This document shows, in pieces, positions 22,370 to 30,736 of a stretch of 32,674 nt of DNA (the stretch's first letter is position 1; every line of letters starts with the position of its first letter). The notes beneath the pieces were generated by a model, which worked only from the letters and a program-made list of their open reading frames with translations, did not search any database and was not told the DNA's origin. The DNA is taken from positions 1 through 32,674 of the forward strand of contig CAJUOQ010000026.1 of the NCBI GenBank assembly GCA_910588235.1, read 5' to 3'. The position numbers and the translations under genes were made by a program. Source of the stretch: an uncultured Atopostipes sp. (lineage in GTDB: Bacteria > Bacillota > Bacilli > Lactobacillales > Carnobacteriaceae_A).

Positions 22370-23259
22370 TCTTCTCCCCCACTTTCTACCTCTTCATCAA
22401 CTTCAGGATCGGCTGCTCCTGTCGTTGAAGTGCTCGCACTATTTGGCGAATCGGCCGGAAGTACGTCACCGAACCAATGCGCATAAATCTCATCATAAAC
22501 ACCGTTTCCTTGAATGGTATCCAAGGCTTCGTCTAACATTTCATGGAAGTCTTCTTGGCCTTTGTTAATCGCCACTCCGTAAGGTTCTTCTGTAAAGTTT
22601 GCGCCTGCTAAGCGATAGCCAGGGTTTGTCGCAATCATTCCTAATAAAATCGCATTATCTGTAGTCAAAGTATCTCCTTGCCCAGATTGCAACGCAACAA
22701 AACCTTCACTGTAGTTCTCTAAGTCTAACACTTCGACTTGCGGGGCTAGCTCACGCATAGTTTGCGTAGAGTTTGAACCCTTAATTGCAAGAACTGTGTC
22801 ATTTTCTGTTAAATCTTCGATCCCATCGATTTCAGAATCTTCAGGAACAAGTAATGATTGTCCCCCGTTAAAGTAAGAATCACTGAAGTCAACTTCTTTT
22901 TCTCGTTCTTCTGTAATCGTCATCGTGGCCAAAATGCCATCAATTTTTCCATTTTTCAAAAGTGGAATACGGGTTTTAGAGGTAACTTCAACAAATTCAG
23001 CTTCACCTTCACCATCTGTCATTTCATCGGTCAAAGCTTTGGCAATATCCACATCAAATCCTTCAATCTGACCAGATTCAATACTGTAAAAACCAAAAAG
23101 ATTTGTATCCGCCTTAACACCCCAAGTAAGTACCGGAGTCTCCTCTTCTTCAATACGTTCAGCGATATCTACTTCAGCTGCAGATTGCCCACAGCTTGCA
23201 AGCACTAACGCTACCATCAATAAGATAAGCCTCCCGGCCATACGTTTCATAAATTTCAT
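22366..23259 (-). CDS. Amino-acid ABC transporter substrate-binding lipoprotein
   Basis: This lipoprotein of about 297 residues is an SBP_bac_3 (family 3) binding protein. It has a signal peptide with lipobox LASC, then VLTWGVKADTNLFGFYSIES and GFDVDIAKALTDEM. The domain crossover region has ILATMTITEEREKEVDFSDS and the second domain has LAIKGSNSTQTM. The C-terminus is an unusual acidic and Ser/Thr tail after HWFGDVLP (NSASTSTTGAADPEVDEE), probably a disordered extension on the cell surface. A GTG at 23268 could open the frame, but AAGGAG with 8-base spacing fits the ATG at 23259. The binding site overlaps the ATPase stop region. Confidence 0.93.
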   Translation of the reverse strand: MKFMKRMAGRLILLMVALVLASCGQSAAEVDIAERIEEEETPVLTWGVKADTNLFGFYSIESGQIEGFDVDIAKALTDEMTDGEGEAEFVEVTSKTRIPLLKNGKIDGILATMTITEEREKEVDFSDSYFNGGQSLLVPEDSEIDGIEDLTENDTVLAIKGSNSTQTMRELAPQVEVLDLENYSEGFVALQSGQGDTLTTDNAILLGMIATNPGYRLAGANFTEEPYGVAINKGQEDFHEMLDEALDTIQGNGVYDEIYAHWFGDVLPADSPNSASTSTTGAADPEVDEEVESGGEE

Positions 23260-23271
23260 ATCAACCACTCC

Positions 23272-24009
23272 TTAATAAGCAAAAACTTGATTGATAAAGT
23301 TCTTTGCACGTTCATCCTGTGGGTTTTCGAAGAATTCTTCACTTGGTCGATCTTCGATAATTTCTCCTGCCGTCATAAAGATTGTTCGATCCGCTACTTC
23401 ACGAGCAAAGCCCATTTCGTGCGTCACAACAATCATCGTCATTCCATCTTCCACGGCGATATCTTTCATGACATCTAGTACATCAACAATGGTTTCCGGG
23501 TCTAACGCAGAGGTTGGCTCATCAAAAAGCATCGCATCTGGTTTCATCGCTAAGCCACGTGCAATCGCTACCCGTTGCTTTTGTCCTCCAGAGAGATTGT
23601 CTGGATAAGAATCTTTTTTATCCCACATATTCACTCGCTTTAAGTAACGTTCAGCACTCTCTAGTGCTTCTTTCTCCGAAATGTTTAACACTTTCATCGG
23701 AGCTAACGTCACGTTCTCAATCACGGACATATGCGGATATAATTCGAAGTGTTGGAAAACCATACCAATTTTTTGGCGAACCATGCGGATATCCGTTTTA
23801 GGATCCGCAATGTTCTCTCCAAATACCATAAGTTCTCCACTTGTTGTTTCTTCTAAACCATTGATACAACGAAGTAAAGTGGACTTACCGGATCCTGAAG
23901 GACCAATTAAAGTAGCCACTTCACCTTTCTCAAATGATAAGTTAATATTTTTTAACGCGTGTGTGTCTCCATAATATTTATTAATATTTTTGAATTCAAT
24001 AATACTCAT
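23272..24009 (-). CDS. glnQ: Amino-acid ABC transporter ATPase (GlnQ type)
   Basis: This 245-residue ABC ATPase has Walker A GPSGSGKST (36-44), the Q-loop in GMVFQHFELYPHMSV, the signature LSGGQKQRVAIARGLA, Walker B MLFDEPTSALDP and the H-loop VVTHEMGFAREVADRT. This is the polar amino-acid importer class. It is the first gene of the operon (ATPase, binding protein, two permeases). The ATG at 24009 has the upstream binding site AAAGAGGG. The leader holds two hairpins with mutually complementary G and C arms (24036-24089) that may control the operon. Confidence 0.95.
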   Translation of the reverse strand: MSIIEFKNINKYYGDTHALKNINLSFEKGEVATLIGPSGSGKSTLLRCINGLEETTSGELMVFGENIADPKTDIRMVRQKIGMVFQHFELYPHMSVIENVTLAPMKVLNISEKEALESAERYLKRVNMWDKKDSYPDNLSGGQKQRVAIARGLAMKPDAMLFDEPTSALDPETIVDVLDVMKDIAVEDGMTMIVVTHEMGFAREVADRTIFMTAGEIIEDRPSEEFFENPQDERAKNFINQVFAY

Positions 24010-24035
24010 ATAATTCCCTCTTTCTTAAGTTTTTT

Positions 24036-24090
24036 GGGAGTTTAAAAATATAAACCCCTTTTTAGGGCATAAAATAACGCCCCTAAAAAA
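24036..24090 (-). promoter_or_regulatory. Structured leader of the amino-acid ABC operon
   Basis: On the transcribed strand two hairpins follow each other. One pairs 24079-24089 with 24059-24068 (TTTTTAGGG-g-C / GCCCTAAAAA). The other pairs 24051-24058 with 24037-24044 (GGGGTTTA / TAAACTCC). The CCC arm of the first can alternatively pair with the GGGG arm of the second. No riboswitch class is recognised, and the U-run position is not that of a simple terminator on this strand. Confidence 0.45.
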
Positions 24091-24272
24091 ATTTAAGGTC
24101 GTAGCGTCTGAGATGGTAAAATAGTTAAAATAGGATTAAATATCATTATATTCCTTCTTAATAGTTTATCATATATAAGGCCATTTGTATAATATTTTTT
24201 TCAAACCCGCTTGATTGCAAACTTCTTATAGATTTTTTAAAGGTATAAAATCCCTAGACAGACCTAAAATTT
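24091..24272. other. AT-rich upstream region of the amino-acid ABC operon
   Basis: This stretch lies between the S9 peptidase terminator and the ABC leader. It contains several -10-like hexamers on the minus strand (TATGAT, TATACA) but no pair with a good -35 at 17 bases, so the promoter is not fixed. No ORF is supported. Confidence 0.4.
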
Positions 24273-24326
24273 AAAAACTCCTCTAGCCATTTCTGTCTTT
24301 CAAACAGAAATAGCTAAAGAAGTTTT
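24273..24326 (-). terminator. Terminator of the S9 peptidase gene
   Basis: A long stem pairs 24273-24293 with 24308-24326 with few mismatches (inner arms ATTTCTGT/ACAGAAAT), has a 7-base loop and is followed on the minus strand by TTTTTAAATTT. Confidence 0.9.
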
Positions 24327-24338
24327 CTTGATTCTTGC

Positions 24339-26300
24339 TTAGTTGTTTTCGAACCAGTTTTGAATTTCTTTGAGTCTTTCTATACGTAAATTTGGAAGCC
24401 CATCGCGGGACAAACCATGACTCGCTTGGGGCAATATCACGAAACGAGTATCGACGCGCTGTTTTTTCATCGCAATATACATTTGTTGTCCTTGTTCTAG
24501 TGGACAACGTAAATCTTCTTCCCCATGAATGACTAATAAAGGAGTCTTTGCATGTTCAGCATGAGCTAAAGGAGACATCTGCCAGAGACCTTCTACATCA
24601 CTTAAATCACGCCCTAATTGAAATTCCACAAAGGCTGGGCCAATATCACTGGTCCCATAAAAGCTGAGCCAATTACTGATACTGCGCTGAGTGACAGCGG
24701 CTTTAAAGCGGTCAGTATGCGTAACGATCCAGTTCGTCATAAAACCACCATAACTACCTCCTGCAACATACACATTGTTGCGATCAATTTCAGGATGGTT
24801 TTCAAGGACAACATCCGTCCCATTCATTAAGTCTTGGTAGTCTTCATCACCATAATTATCTAGAATAGAAGCGACAAACTCTTGGCCATACCCACTACCG
24901 CCTCGAGGGTTTAGTAAGATCACTCCATAGCCCTTGCTGGCTAAAACTTGCATTTCATGAAAGAAAGTCTCGCCATAAGAAACTTGTGGGCCTCCATGAA
25001 TATAAAGAATCGCTGGATGATCTGCCTTTTCGTCTACTGGCGGCATATACCATCCTTGAATATTCCAATCTTTAACACTTTTGAACCAGAAGCGTTCCGG
25101 TTGAGAAACAACATGTTCTTCGAAATATTTTTCATTGGGATCATACAGATCAGTGATCTCTTTATCTTGTAAATCAAGCGTTCCGACGACACTTGGTTTA
25201 GTGAACGTTGAATAAGTAATGACGGCTTGTTTTTTATCAGCGGTTAAATCTAACCCTGTAATATGCATGGTTTCATCAAAAACTTTCTCAACCACTCCAT
25301 CTACCGTCCCTTGATATAAGGTAACCTTGCCCTGCTCAGTGGCTTTGAATAAGAAAGTTTTCCCATCTTCTAACCACCAAACATCAGCACCCCCACTGTT
25401 TTGTTGGAAATCACCGACTAAAGAATCACCCACTCCAAAGTCTAAATCAGGAGTCAGATTGGTCAGCTTTTTATGGGCCACATCATAACCATAAATTCGA
25501 TCATTCGTTACAAATTTATATTGAAAATCGTTCCCACGGAAAATAAAATAATCTTCCGCTTCATTGGCTAATTCAAAAGAGAAAATACCTCCTGGAACTT
25601 CTGCCGTTAAAAGCTCAATTTCTTTGGAAACGAGATCATATTTATACATACTGCCCCCATAAACCCACTCGTTTTCTGGATCTAAACGGTCAAAGTATAA
25701 AAGATAAGATTCATCTTTGGCTACATAGCCAAGCGAGAGTGAGCGGTCTTCTTCCAGCACTAACTGCGGCTCTTCTTTTTGAACAGTTATTTTCTTGATT
25801 TGATACAGACGGTCTTCAGGAATGACCCCACGACTATCCATTTGATAATTTAATTTTGTGATGACTTTTTTCTCTGGAAAATCGCTCTTCGCTTCGTTCG
25901 CTTCTTTTCCTTCTTTTTTGACATTTGTCTGATAATAAATGGTTTGGCTATCTTCTAGCCAGAAATAGTTGCTAACCCCATTTTCTTCATGGGTGAGTTG
26001 TTTCGCGGAACCACCTGCTAAAGGAATCGTAAAAAGCTGGACTTTTTCGTCTTTTGTATTATTTGAAAGATAAGATAATTTTTCTTTATCGGGTGAGAAT
26101 TTAATGCCCATATTGACACTCCCAGTATCCCCGAATAATGTTCGTTCATTTGTTTCTAAATCTAGGCGGTAAATGGAGGACGTGTATTGATTCTCTTCTG
26201 GATCAATGGCTGTTTCTATGTAAAATACAAAAGGCCCCACGACAAGTGGCTGGCTAACGCTTTTTAGATCAAATAAACTCTCATTTGTGATTTTTTCCAT
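24339..26300 (-). CDS. S9 family peptidase, acylaminoacyl-peptidase/YuxL-like
   Basis: This 653-residue cytosolic serine peptidase of the prolyl-oligopeptidase clan has two parts. Residues 1-390 form a beta-propeller that filters substrates, with repeated beta-blade segments (GIKFSPDKEKLSYLSN, YFWLEDSQTIYYQT). Residues about 400-653 form an alpha/beta hydrolase domain. The catalytic triad is visible: Ser516 in GGSYGG, Asp596 in HGEEDLRCP and His628 in QASHGLSRDG. The oxyanion segment YIHGGPQVSYG is present. There is no signal peptide. Such enzymes degrade short peptides or remove acylated N-terminal residues; the precise specificity is unknown. AAAGG lies before the ATG. It follows prs after a strong terminator but has no clear promoter of its own, so partial read-through from prs is possible. 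Confidence 0.93.
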   Translation of the reverse strand: MEKITNESLFDLKSVSQPLVVGPFVFYIETAIDPEENQYTSSIYRLDLETNERTLFGDTGSVNMGIKFSPDKEKLSYLSNNTKDEKVQLFTIPLAGGSAKQLTHEENGVSNYFWLEDSQTIYYQTNVKKEGKEANEAKSDFPEKKVITKLNYQMDSRGVIPEDRLYQIKKITVQKEEPQLVLEEDRSLSLGYVAKDESYLLYFDRLDPENEWVYGGSMYKYDLVSKEIELLTAEVPGGIFSFELANEAEDYFIFRGNDFQYKFVTNDRIYGYDVAHKKLTNLTPDLDFGVGDSLVGDFQQNSGGADVWWLEDGKTFLFKATEQGKVTLYQGTVDGVVEKVFDETMHITGLDLTADKKQAVITYSTFTKPSVVGTLDLQDKEITDLYDPNEKYFEEHVVSQPERFWFKSVKDWNIQGWYMPPVDEKADHPAILYIHGGPQVSYGETFFHEMQVLASKGYGVILLNPRGGSGYGQEFVASILDNYGDEDYQDLMNGTDVVLENHPEIDRNNVYVAGGSYGGFMTNWIVTHTDRFKAAVTQRSISNWLSFYGTSDIGPAFVEFQLGRDLSDVEGLWQMSPLAHAEHAKTPLLVIHGEEDLRCPLEQGQQMYIAMKKQRVDTRFVILPQASHGLSRDGLPNLRIERLKEIQNWFENN

Positions 26301-26333
26301 ATAATCTACCTTTCTTTTTTAAAATAATTTATA

Positions 26334-26377
26334 AAAAACACCCACGGTTGATCTTTAAAATCAACCGCCGGGCGTTT
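26334..26377 (-). terminator. Terminator of glmU-prs
   Basis: A stem of about 15 bases (CGGTTGAT/ATCAACCG core, extended by ACACCC/GGGCGT with mismatches) has a 7-base loop and is followed on the minus strand by TTTTTT. Confidence 0.9.
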
Positions 26378-26401
26378 AATGATTCAATGAATTCTGTACG
26401 A

Positions 26402-27394
26402 TTAATCGTCAAATTGGTATTCTTGTTTATTTCTAAATTTATTATAGAACAGTGGTGAAACTGAGCGGTCTTCATAAATACGTTGAATCGCTTGACCAAT
26501 TAATTCACTCACACTAATGAGTTCGATTTTGTCAATTCGTTTATCTTCAGGCAGGTAAATAGAGTCTGTGACCACCATTGTTTTAATGACGGAATTTTCA
26601 ATGCGTTCGATTGCAGGTGGTGAGAATATTCCATGCGTTCCACAGGCATAAACGTCAACGGCACCTGCTTCTTTCAATGCTTCCGCCGCATTAGTAATGG
26701 TTCCCGCTGTATCAATCATATCATCGATAATAATCGCTGTTTTACCATCTACTTCACCAATGATATTCATGACTTCAGACACATTAGGCTTCGGACGACG
26801 TTTATCGACAATCGCGATCGGTGAGCCTAAAAACTCAGCAAGTTTACGCGCTCGTGTAGCACCTCCATGGTCTGGTGAGACTACAACGACATCTTCGCCC
26901 ATTAATTTTTTATCGATAAACCAGCTGGCAAGTAAAGGTGCACCTAATAAGTGATCCACTGGAATATCAAAGAAGCCTTGGATTTGTGACGCGTGTAAAT
27001 CTAAAGCTACCACGCGGTCCGCTCCAGCAGTGGTTAATAAGTTTGCAACTAGTTTAGCCGTAATTGGCTCTCGTGGTTGTGCTTTTCGGTCTTGACGCGC
27101 ATAACCATAGTAAGGGATAACCGCTGTAATGGTTTTAGCACTTGCACGACGGAGTGCATCGATCATGATCAATAGTTCCATTAAATAATCATTCGTTGGA
27201 TAAGAAGTGGACTGTACGATAAATACATGATCTCCACGAATACTTTCTTCAATACTTATTGAAATCTCGCCATCACTAAAGCGCTGAACGTCCAGCTCTC
27301 CAAGTTCTGTTCCTAAATAACCAGCAATTTTCTCGGCTAATGGTTCATTGGAACTTAATGAATATAATTTCAAATCCTGCTCTTTTTCGCTCAT
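26402..27394 (-). CDS. prs: Ribose-phosphate pyrophosphokinase (PRPP synthetase)
   Basis: Prs makes PRPP from ribose-5-phosphate and ATP for purine, pyrimidine, NAD, His and Trp synthesis. The 330-residue class I enzyme shows QRFSDGEISI near residue 37, YYGYARQDRK with the ATP-binding Arg/Gln/Asp, VVALDLHASQIQGFF (metal/PRPP flag), VVSPDHGGATRARKLA and the PRPP loop IIIDDMIDTAGT. It has a longer charged C-terminus (NKFRNKQEYQFDD) than the 315-residue norm. GGAGG is 6 bases before the ATG. It follows glmU by 45 bases without a terminator, as in other Firmicutes. PRPP is also the ligand sensed by PurR, encoded just upstream of glmU. Confidence 0.97.
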   Translation of the reverse strand: MSEKEQDLKLYSLSSNEPLAEKIAGYLGTELGELDVQRFSDGEISISIEESIRGDHVFIVQSTSYPTNDYLMELLIMIDALRRASAKTITAVIPYYGYARQDRKAQPREPITAKLVANLLTTAGADRVVALDLHASQIQGFFDIPVDHLLGAPLLASWFIDKKLMGEDVVVVSPDHGGATRARKLAEFLGSPIAIVDKRRPKPNVSEVMNIIGEVDGKTAIIIDDMIDTAGTITNAAEALKEAGAVDVYACGTHGIFSPPAIERIENSVIKTMVVTDSIYLPEDKRIDKIELISVSELIGQAIQRIYEDRSVSPLFYNKFRNKQEYQFDD

Positions 27395-27439
27395 ATATAT
27401 CCTCCGTTTATAAATACAACTTTCTTCTTTTCATTTCTA

Positions 27440-28819
27440 TTATTCATCATCTTCATTAAAATATCGAAGTACGAAATTTTCTTTGTTTACTTGACGCGCA
27501 CGAGCAATTCCTAAGGCATTTTCAGGGACTTCATCGGTAATGGTCGATCCAGCGGCTACAAAACTATTTTCGCCTAAAGCAACAGGCGCTACTAAGTTTG
27601 AATTGCTACCGATAAATGAATGATCGCCTACAATTGTTTTCGATTTTGATTTTCCATCATAGTTTGCGAACACAACACCACAACCGATATTCACATCGTG
27701 ACCGACTGTTGCATCTCCAATATATGTATGATGTCCAGCTTTTGTATGATTGCCAATATTCGAATTTTTCACTTCTACATAGTTCCCAATATGAACATTT
27801 TCACCGAGGTGGCTGTCTTTACGTAAATGACTGTGTGGTCCGATATCAGAACCTTTGCCCACGATGGCTTGGTCAATCACCGATTGCGTAATTTCTACAC
27901 CATCCGCAATCTTACTGTCCTCAATGACTGTATTCAAGCCAATCACGACATCTTCGCCAATCACTGTGTCCCCTTTCAGATAAGCACCTGGTTCAATCAC
28001 GGTATCTTGTCCAATCTGTACATCTGCTTCAATATACGTATTCGCAGGATCAATGAAGGTGACGCCATTCATCATGTGTTGTTCATTTATTCGTTTTTGC
28101 ATTAAGTTGGTCGCTTCGGATAAAGCCACCCGGTTATTGACACCTAGCGTTTCATCCATGTTTTGTAATTGGTAAGCGCCAACTTTTTCATTATTATCTT
28201 TTAAAATCTCCAACACATCGGGTAAATAATATTCGCCTTGAGCATTATTATTGTCCACGTTTTTAAGCGCTTTGAACAACTCTTGGTTATCAAAACAGTA
28301 CGTGCCCGTGTTAATTTCTTGAACTTTTCTTTCAGCTTCCGTAGCGTCCTTCTCTTCTACAATCTTGCTGACTAAGCCTTCTTCCGTTCGGATAACACGT
28401 CCGTAACCATGAGGATCATCCGCTAGCGCTGTTAAAATCGTTGCTTTTGCGCCCTCTTCTTCGTGGAAATCCATCAATCGCTTTAATGTTTCGGCTTGTA
28501 GTAAAGGTGTGTCACCCGATAGAACTAAGGTCGTTCCTTCTTTATCTTCCAGAAGGTCCCGAGCTTGATCCACCGCATGGGCCGTTCCTAGTTGTTCTTC
28601 TTGGTCAACATATTGGCTGCGGTCGCCTAAATAATCCTTCACGGTGTCGGCGCCAAACCCAGTAATGGTAATGACTTCAGAAACATCGGCATCTAATGCA
28701 GCTTTAACAACATGTCCAACCATTGGACGCCCTAATACGGGATGCATTACTTTATAAAGTTTAGATTTCATACGTGTGCCTTGACCTGCTGCCAAAACAA
28801 CAACATAACGATTTTTCAT
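27440..28819 (-). CDS. glmU: GlmU, bifunctional GlcNAc-1-P uridyltransferase / GlcN-1-P acetyltransferase
   Basis: GlmU makes UDP-GlcNAc for peptidoglycan and teichoic acid. In this 459-residue protein residues 1-230 are the uridyltransferase (LAAGQGTRMKSKLYKVMHPV, then LSGDTPLL, EEKDATEAE and EINTGTYCF). Residues about 250-445 form the left-handed beta-helix acetyltransferase with hexapeptide repeats (IGEDVVIGLNTVIED, VHIGNYVEVKNSNIGNHTKA, CGVVFANYDGKSK and IGSNSNLVAPVALGENSFVA). The length is typical. The binding site is TAGGAGA. A promoter at 28887-28915 lies between purR and glmU, so glmU-prs can be expressed independently of purR. Confidence 0.97.
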   Translation of the reverse strand: MKNRYVVVLAAGQGTRMKSKLYKVMHPVLGRPMVGHVVKAALDADVSEVITITGFGADTVKDYLGDRSQYVDQEEQLGTAHAVDQARDLLEDKEGTTLVLSGDTPLLQAETLKRLMDFHEEEGAKATILTALADDPHGYGRVIRTEEGLVSKIVEEKDATEAERKVQEINTGTYCFDNQELFKALKNVDNNNAQGEYYLPDVLEILKDNNEKVGAYQLQNMDETLGVNNRVALSEATNLMQKRINEQHMMNGVTFIDPANTYIEADVQIGQDTVIEPGAYLKGDTVIGEDVVIGLNTVIEDSKIADGVEITQSVIDQAIVGKGSDIGPHSHLRKDSHLGENVHIGNYVEVKNSNIGNHTKAGHHTYIGDATVGHDVNIGCGVVFANYDGKSKSKTIVGDHSFIGSNSNLVAPVALGENSFVAAGSTITDEVPENALGIARARQVNKENFVLRYFNEDDE

Positions 28820-28886
28820 TTCTGTTCTCCTAACTTCCCTATTCAGTAATTTTTTAATCTAGTTTATAATTAAATTTTACAGCTTA

Positions 28887-28915
28887 ATCTTAAGGGATTT
28901 AGGCGGTTTTTTCAA
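28887..28915 (-). promoter_or_regulatory. Promoter of glmU-prs
   Basis: Minus-strand -35 TTGAAA (28910-28915), a 17-base spacer and -10 TAAGAT (28887-28892), about 68 bases before the glmU ATG. The -35 lies just before the end of purR's downstream spacer. Confidence 0.65.
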
Positions 28916-28922
28916 TAGACTT

Positions 28923-29738
28923 TCATAAGGAAAGAAAGTTTCCAATATCGACTTCAATCGTCCGGTCTTCTTCATCAACTGACGTGACCTTCAATAAAGA
29001 ATGGTAACTCTCATTTGAAATTTTACTATTGTGCTCTAAGAAAACAACAGAATCTACCACTTCACAATTAAATTCTTCTGCCATTCTTTCAAGCCCTGTA
29101 ATGGTGCCGCCTCCCCGTAAGAAGTCATCAATAATTAAAACTTTTGATCCTTCTTTTAAACTCGTTTTTGAAAGCTCCATCTTTTCTACTTTTTCAGAAG
29201 AAGAACGAGGAAGATAATTAATACTAACCGTTGATCCTTCAGTTACTTTCGATGATTTACGAACAATGACGAAAGGCACATTCAGATTATAAGCAGTCGC
29301 CTGCGCAATAGGAACACCCTTGGTTGCGATGGTCATGATCGCATCCACTTCTTCTGTTAAATACTTCGAAGCAATCACTTTCCCAATGCGTTTCAACCAC
29401 TTCGGTTCACTCAATAAGTCGGATGTGTAAATATAACCACCCGGTAGTAATCGTTTTGAACCATTAATTTCATTTTTTAAATGAAGGATTTCTTTTTTTA
29501 ATTGCTTATCTTCATAATAGGGTTGGTATTGGACCCCTCCACGGGCGCCCGCATAAGTCACCAAACTCCCCATATTGTTTTCTTCAAATGTGTGTTTAAT
29601 AATTGTTAAATCTTCACTAATACTCGACTTGGCAGCCACAAATTTATCTGAAAAATAATTCAGTGGCGTTGTCGTATTCGGGTTTTGAAGAAAGTAAATA
29701 ACCATATCCACTAAACGTTCACTTCGCTTAATTTTCAC
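28923..29738 (-). CDS. purR: Purine operon regulator PurR
   Basis: This 271-residue PRPP-sensing regulator has an N-terminal winged helix (MKIKRSERLVDMVIYFLQNP, DKFVAAKSSISEDLTIIK) and a C-terminal type I phosphoribosyltransferase-like domain. The PRPP loop is VLIIDDFLRGGGT. The PRT domain binds PRPP but is not catalytic in this family. In Bacillus PurR represses, and in lactococci it activates, purine genes. Two or three PurBox-like sites lie in its own promoter (29775-29820), suggesting autoregulation. AAGGAGG lies just upstream of the start codon. Gene order purR-glmU-prs resembles Bacillus but lacks yabJ and spoVG between purR and glmU. Confidence 0.97.
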   Translation of the reverse strand: MKIKRSERLVDMVIYFLQNPNTTTPLNYFSDKFVAAKSSISEDLTIIKHTFEENNMGSLVTYAGARGGVQYQPYYEDKQLKKEILHLKNEINGSKRLLPGGYIYTSDLLSEPKWLKRIGKVIASKYLTEEVDAIMTIATKGVPIAQATAYNLNVPFVIVRKSSKVTEGSTVSINYLPRSSSEKVEKMELSKTSLKEGSKVLIIDDFLRGGGTITGLERMAEEFNCEVVDSVVFLEHNSKISNESYHSLLKVTSVDEEDRTIEVDIGNFLSL

Positions 29739-29768
29739 GACAAACCTCCTTCTTCTTTTCTCTCCTCT

Positions 29769-29797
29769 ATCTTACCGAATATTTCGGCATTTGTACA
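29769..29797 (-). promoter_or_regulatory. Promoter of purR
   Basis: Minus-strand -35 TGTACA (29792-29797), a 17-base spacer and -10 TAAGAT (29769-29774). A PurBox-like palindrome fills part of the spacer. Confidence 0.6.
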
Positions 29798-29820
29798 TTA
29801 TTTTCGGCATTTTGTTCGTG
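29775..29820. promoter_or_regulatory. PurBox cluster (PurR operator)
   Basis: The dyad CCGAATATTTCGG (29775-29787), a second TTTTCGGCAT (29801-29810) and a GTTCG half (29814-29818) recur in the purR promoter. On the minus strand ATGCCGAAA occurs twice, 20 bases apart. These resemble PurBox halves (CCGAAC-like), consistent with autoregulation. Confidence 0.6.
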
Positions 29821-29890
29821 TTCTATCGCTTATTTTTCATTATAAAAGGAGGAAGCCTGTACAGAAAAATGAGAAGCGGATATTTCCAAA

Positions 29891-29930
29891 AGAAAAACTC
29901 CCTCAATACTTTTCAGTACGAGGGAGTAAA
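29891..29930 (-). terminator. Terminator of the zinc ABC transporter operon
   Basis: ACTCCCTC (29897-29904) pairs with GAGGGAGT (29920-29927). An inner TACT/AGTA pair with a GAAA loop extends the stem, and TTTTTCTTTT follows on the minus strand. Confidence 0.92.
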
Positions 29931-29935
29931 ATATT

Positions 29936-30736
29936 TTATTTAAATAACCGTTCACCGATTAAAATCATAAAAAAGAGAACTAAGAAGATCAGGGTAATCG
30001 TTGCTCCAGGCGGTGTTCCTACAAAATAAGAAATCGCAAGACCTCCGAACATGCCGATCATGGCGATAACGATCCCGATTAAAATAACACCGGTAAAGCT
30101 CTTGCTTAAACGCATCGAGATAGCCGCCGGTAAGATCATAATCGCAGAAACTAATAAAGCTCCCACAATAGGCATCACCACTGCAATGGTTATCCCCGTG
30201 ATCACATTAAAAGCAATCGACATAAATTGGACCGGTAATCCGGCAGTATATGCTGTTTCTTCATCAAACGTTAAAACATACATCGGACGTTTGAAAAGGG
30301 CATATAATACTAAAACTCCAATGGTCATAAAGAGTAAAAATAAGACTTGTTCAAAAGAAATCGTCACAATCGAACCAAATAAGAAATTATTTAAACTCAT
30401 GGAACTTCCATCACTCAAGCTCATAAGAACTAAAGCGACCGCCATCCCGCCCGACATCAAAATCGCAATAGAAATTTCAGAATAAGATTTATACGCGGCG
30501 CGAATGTATTCCAGTAAAACCGAGATTAAAATCACCACGAATATATTGGTCCAAGTGGGGTTAATCCCTAATAATAAACCTAACGCTACACCTACTAATG
30601 AAACGTGTGATAAAGTATCTGCTAAAAGCGTTTGTCTCCTTAATATTAAAAACAAGCCTAAAATCGGCGCAATCAATGAAATCAGGAAAGACGCTTGAAA
30701 CGCTTGTCTCATGAATCCATAGAGAAACATCTCCAA
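29936..30736 (-). CDS. adcB: Zinc ABC transporter permease (ZnuB/AdcB type)
   Basis: This 266-residue ABC-3 family permease has about eight hydrophobic helices. It includes APILGLFLILRRQTLLADTL, SHVSLVGVALGLLLG, an EAA-like loop with FDEETAYTAGLPVQFMS and MPIVGALLVSAIMILPAAIS. It moves Zn2+ (possibly Mn2+) through the membrane with the ATPase and binding protein encoded upstream. The frame opens at a TTG at 30736, 8 bases after AAGGAG. An ATG two codons later (30730) is too far from that site and too close to GGAG, so TTG is preferred. It overlaps the ATPase gene by 28 bases, implying translational coupling. Confidence 0.92.
   Translation of the reverse strand: MEMFLYGFMRQAFQASFLISLIAPILGLFLILRRQTLLADTLSHVSLVGVALGLLLGINPTWTNIFVVILISVLLEYIRAAYKSYSEISIAILMSGGMAVALVLMSLSDGSSMSLNNFLFGSIVTISFEQVLFLLFMTIGVLVLYALFKRPMYVLTFDEETAYTAGLPVQFMSIAFNVITGITIAVVMPIVGALLVSAIMILPAAISMRLSKSFTGVILIGIVIAMIGMFGGLAISYFVGTPPGATITLIFLVLFFMILIGERLFK

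Noticed and set aside
30051..30485. 144-codon open frame antisense to the zinc permease
   Set aside because: Shadow of a hydrophobic coding sequence; no binding site or promoter.
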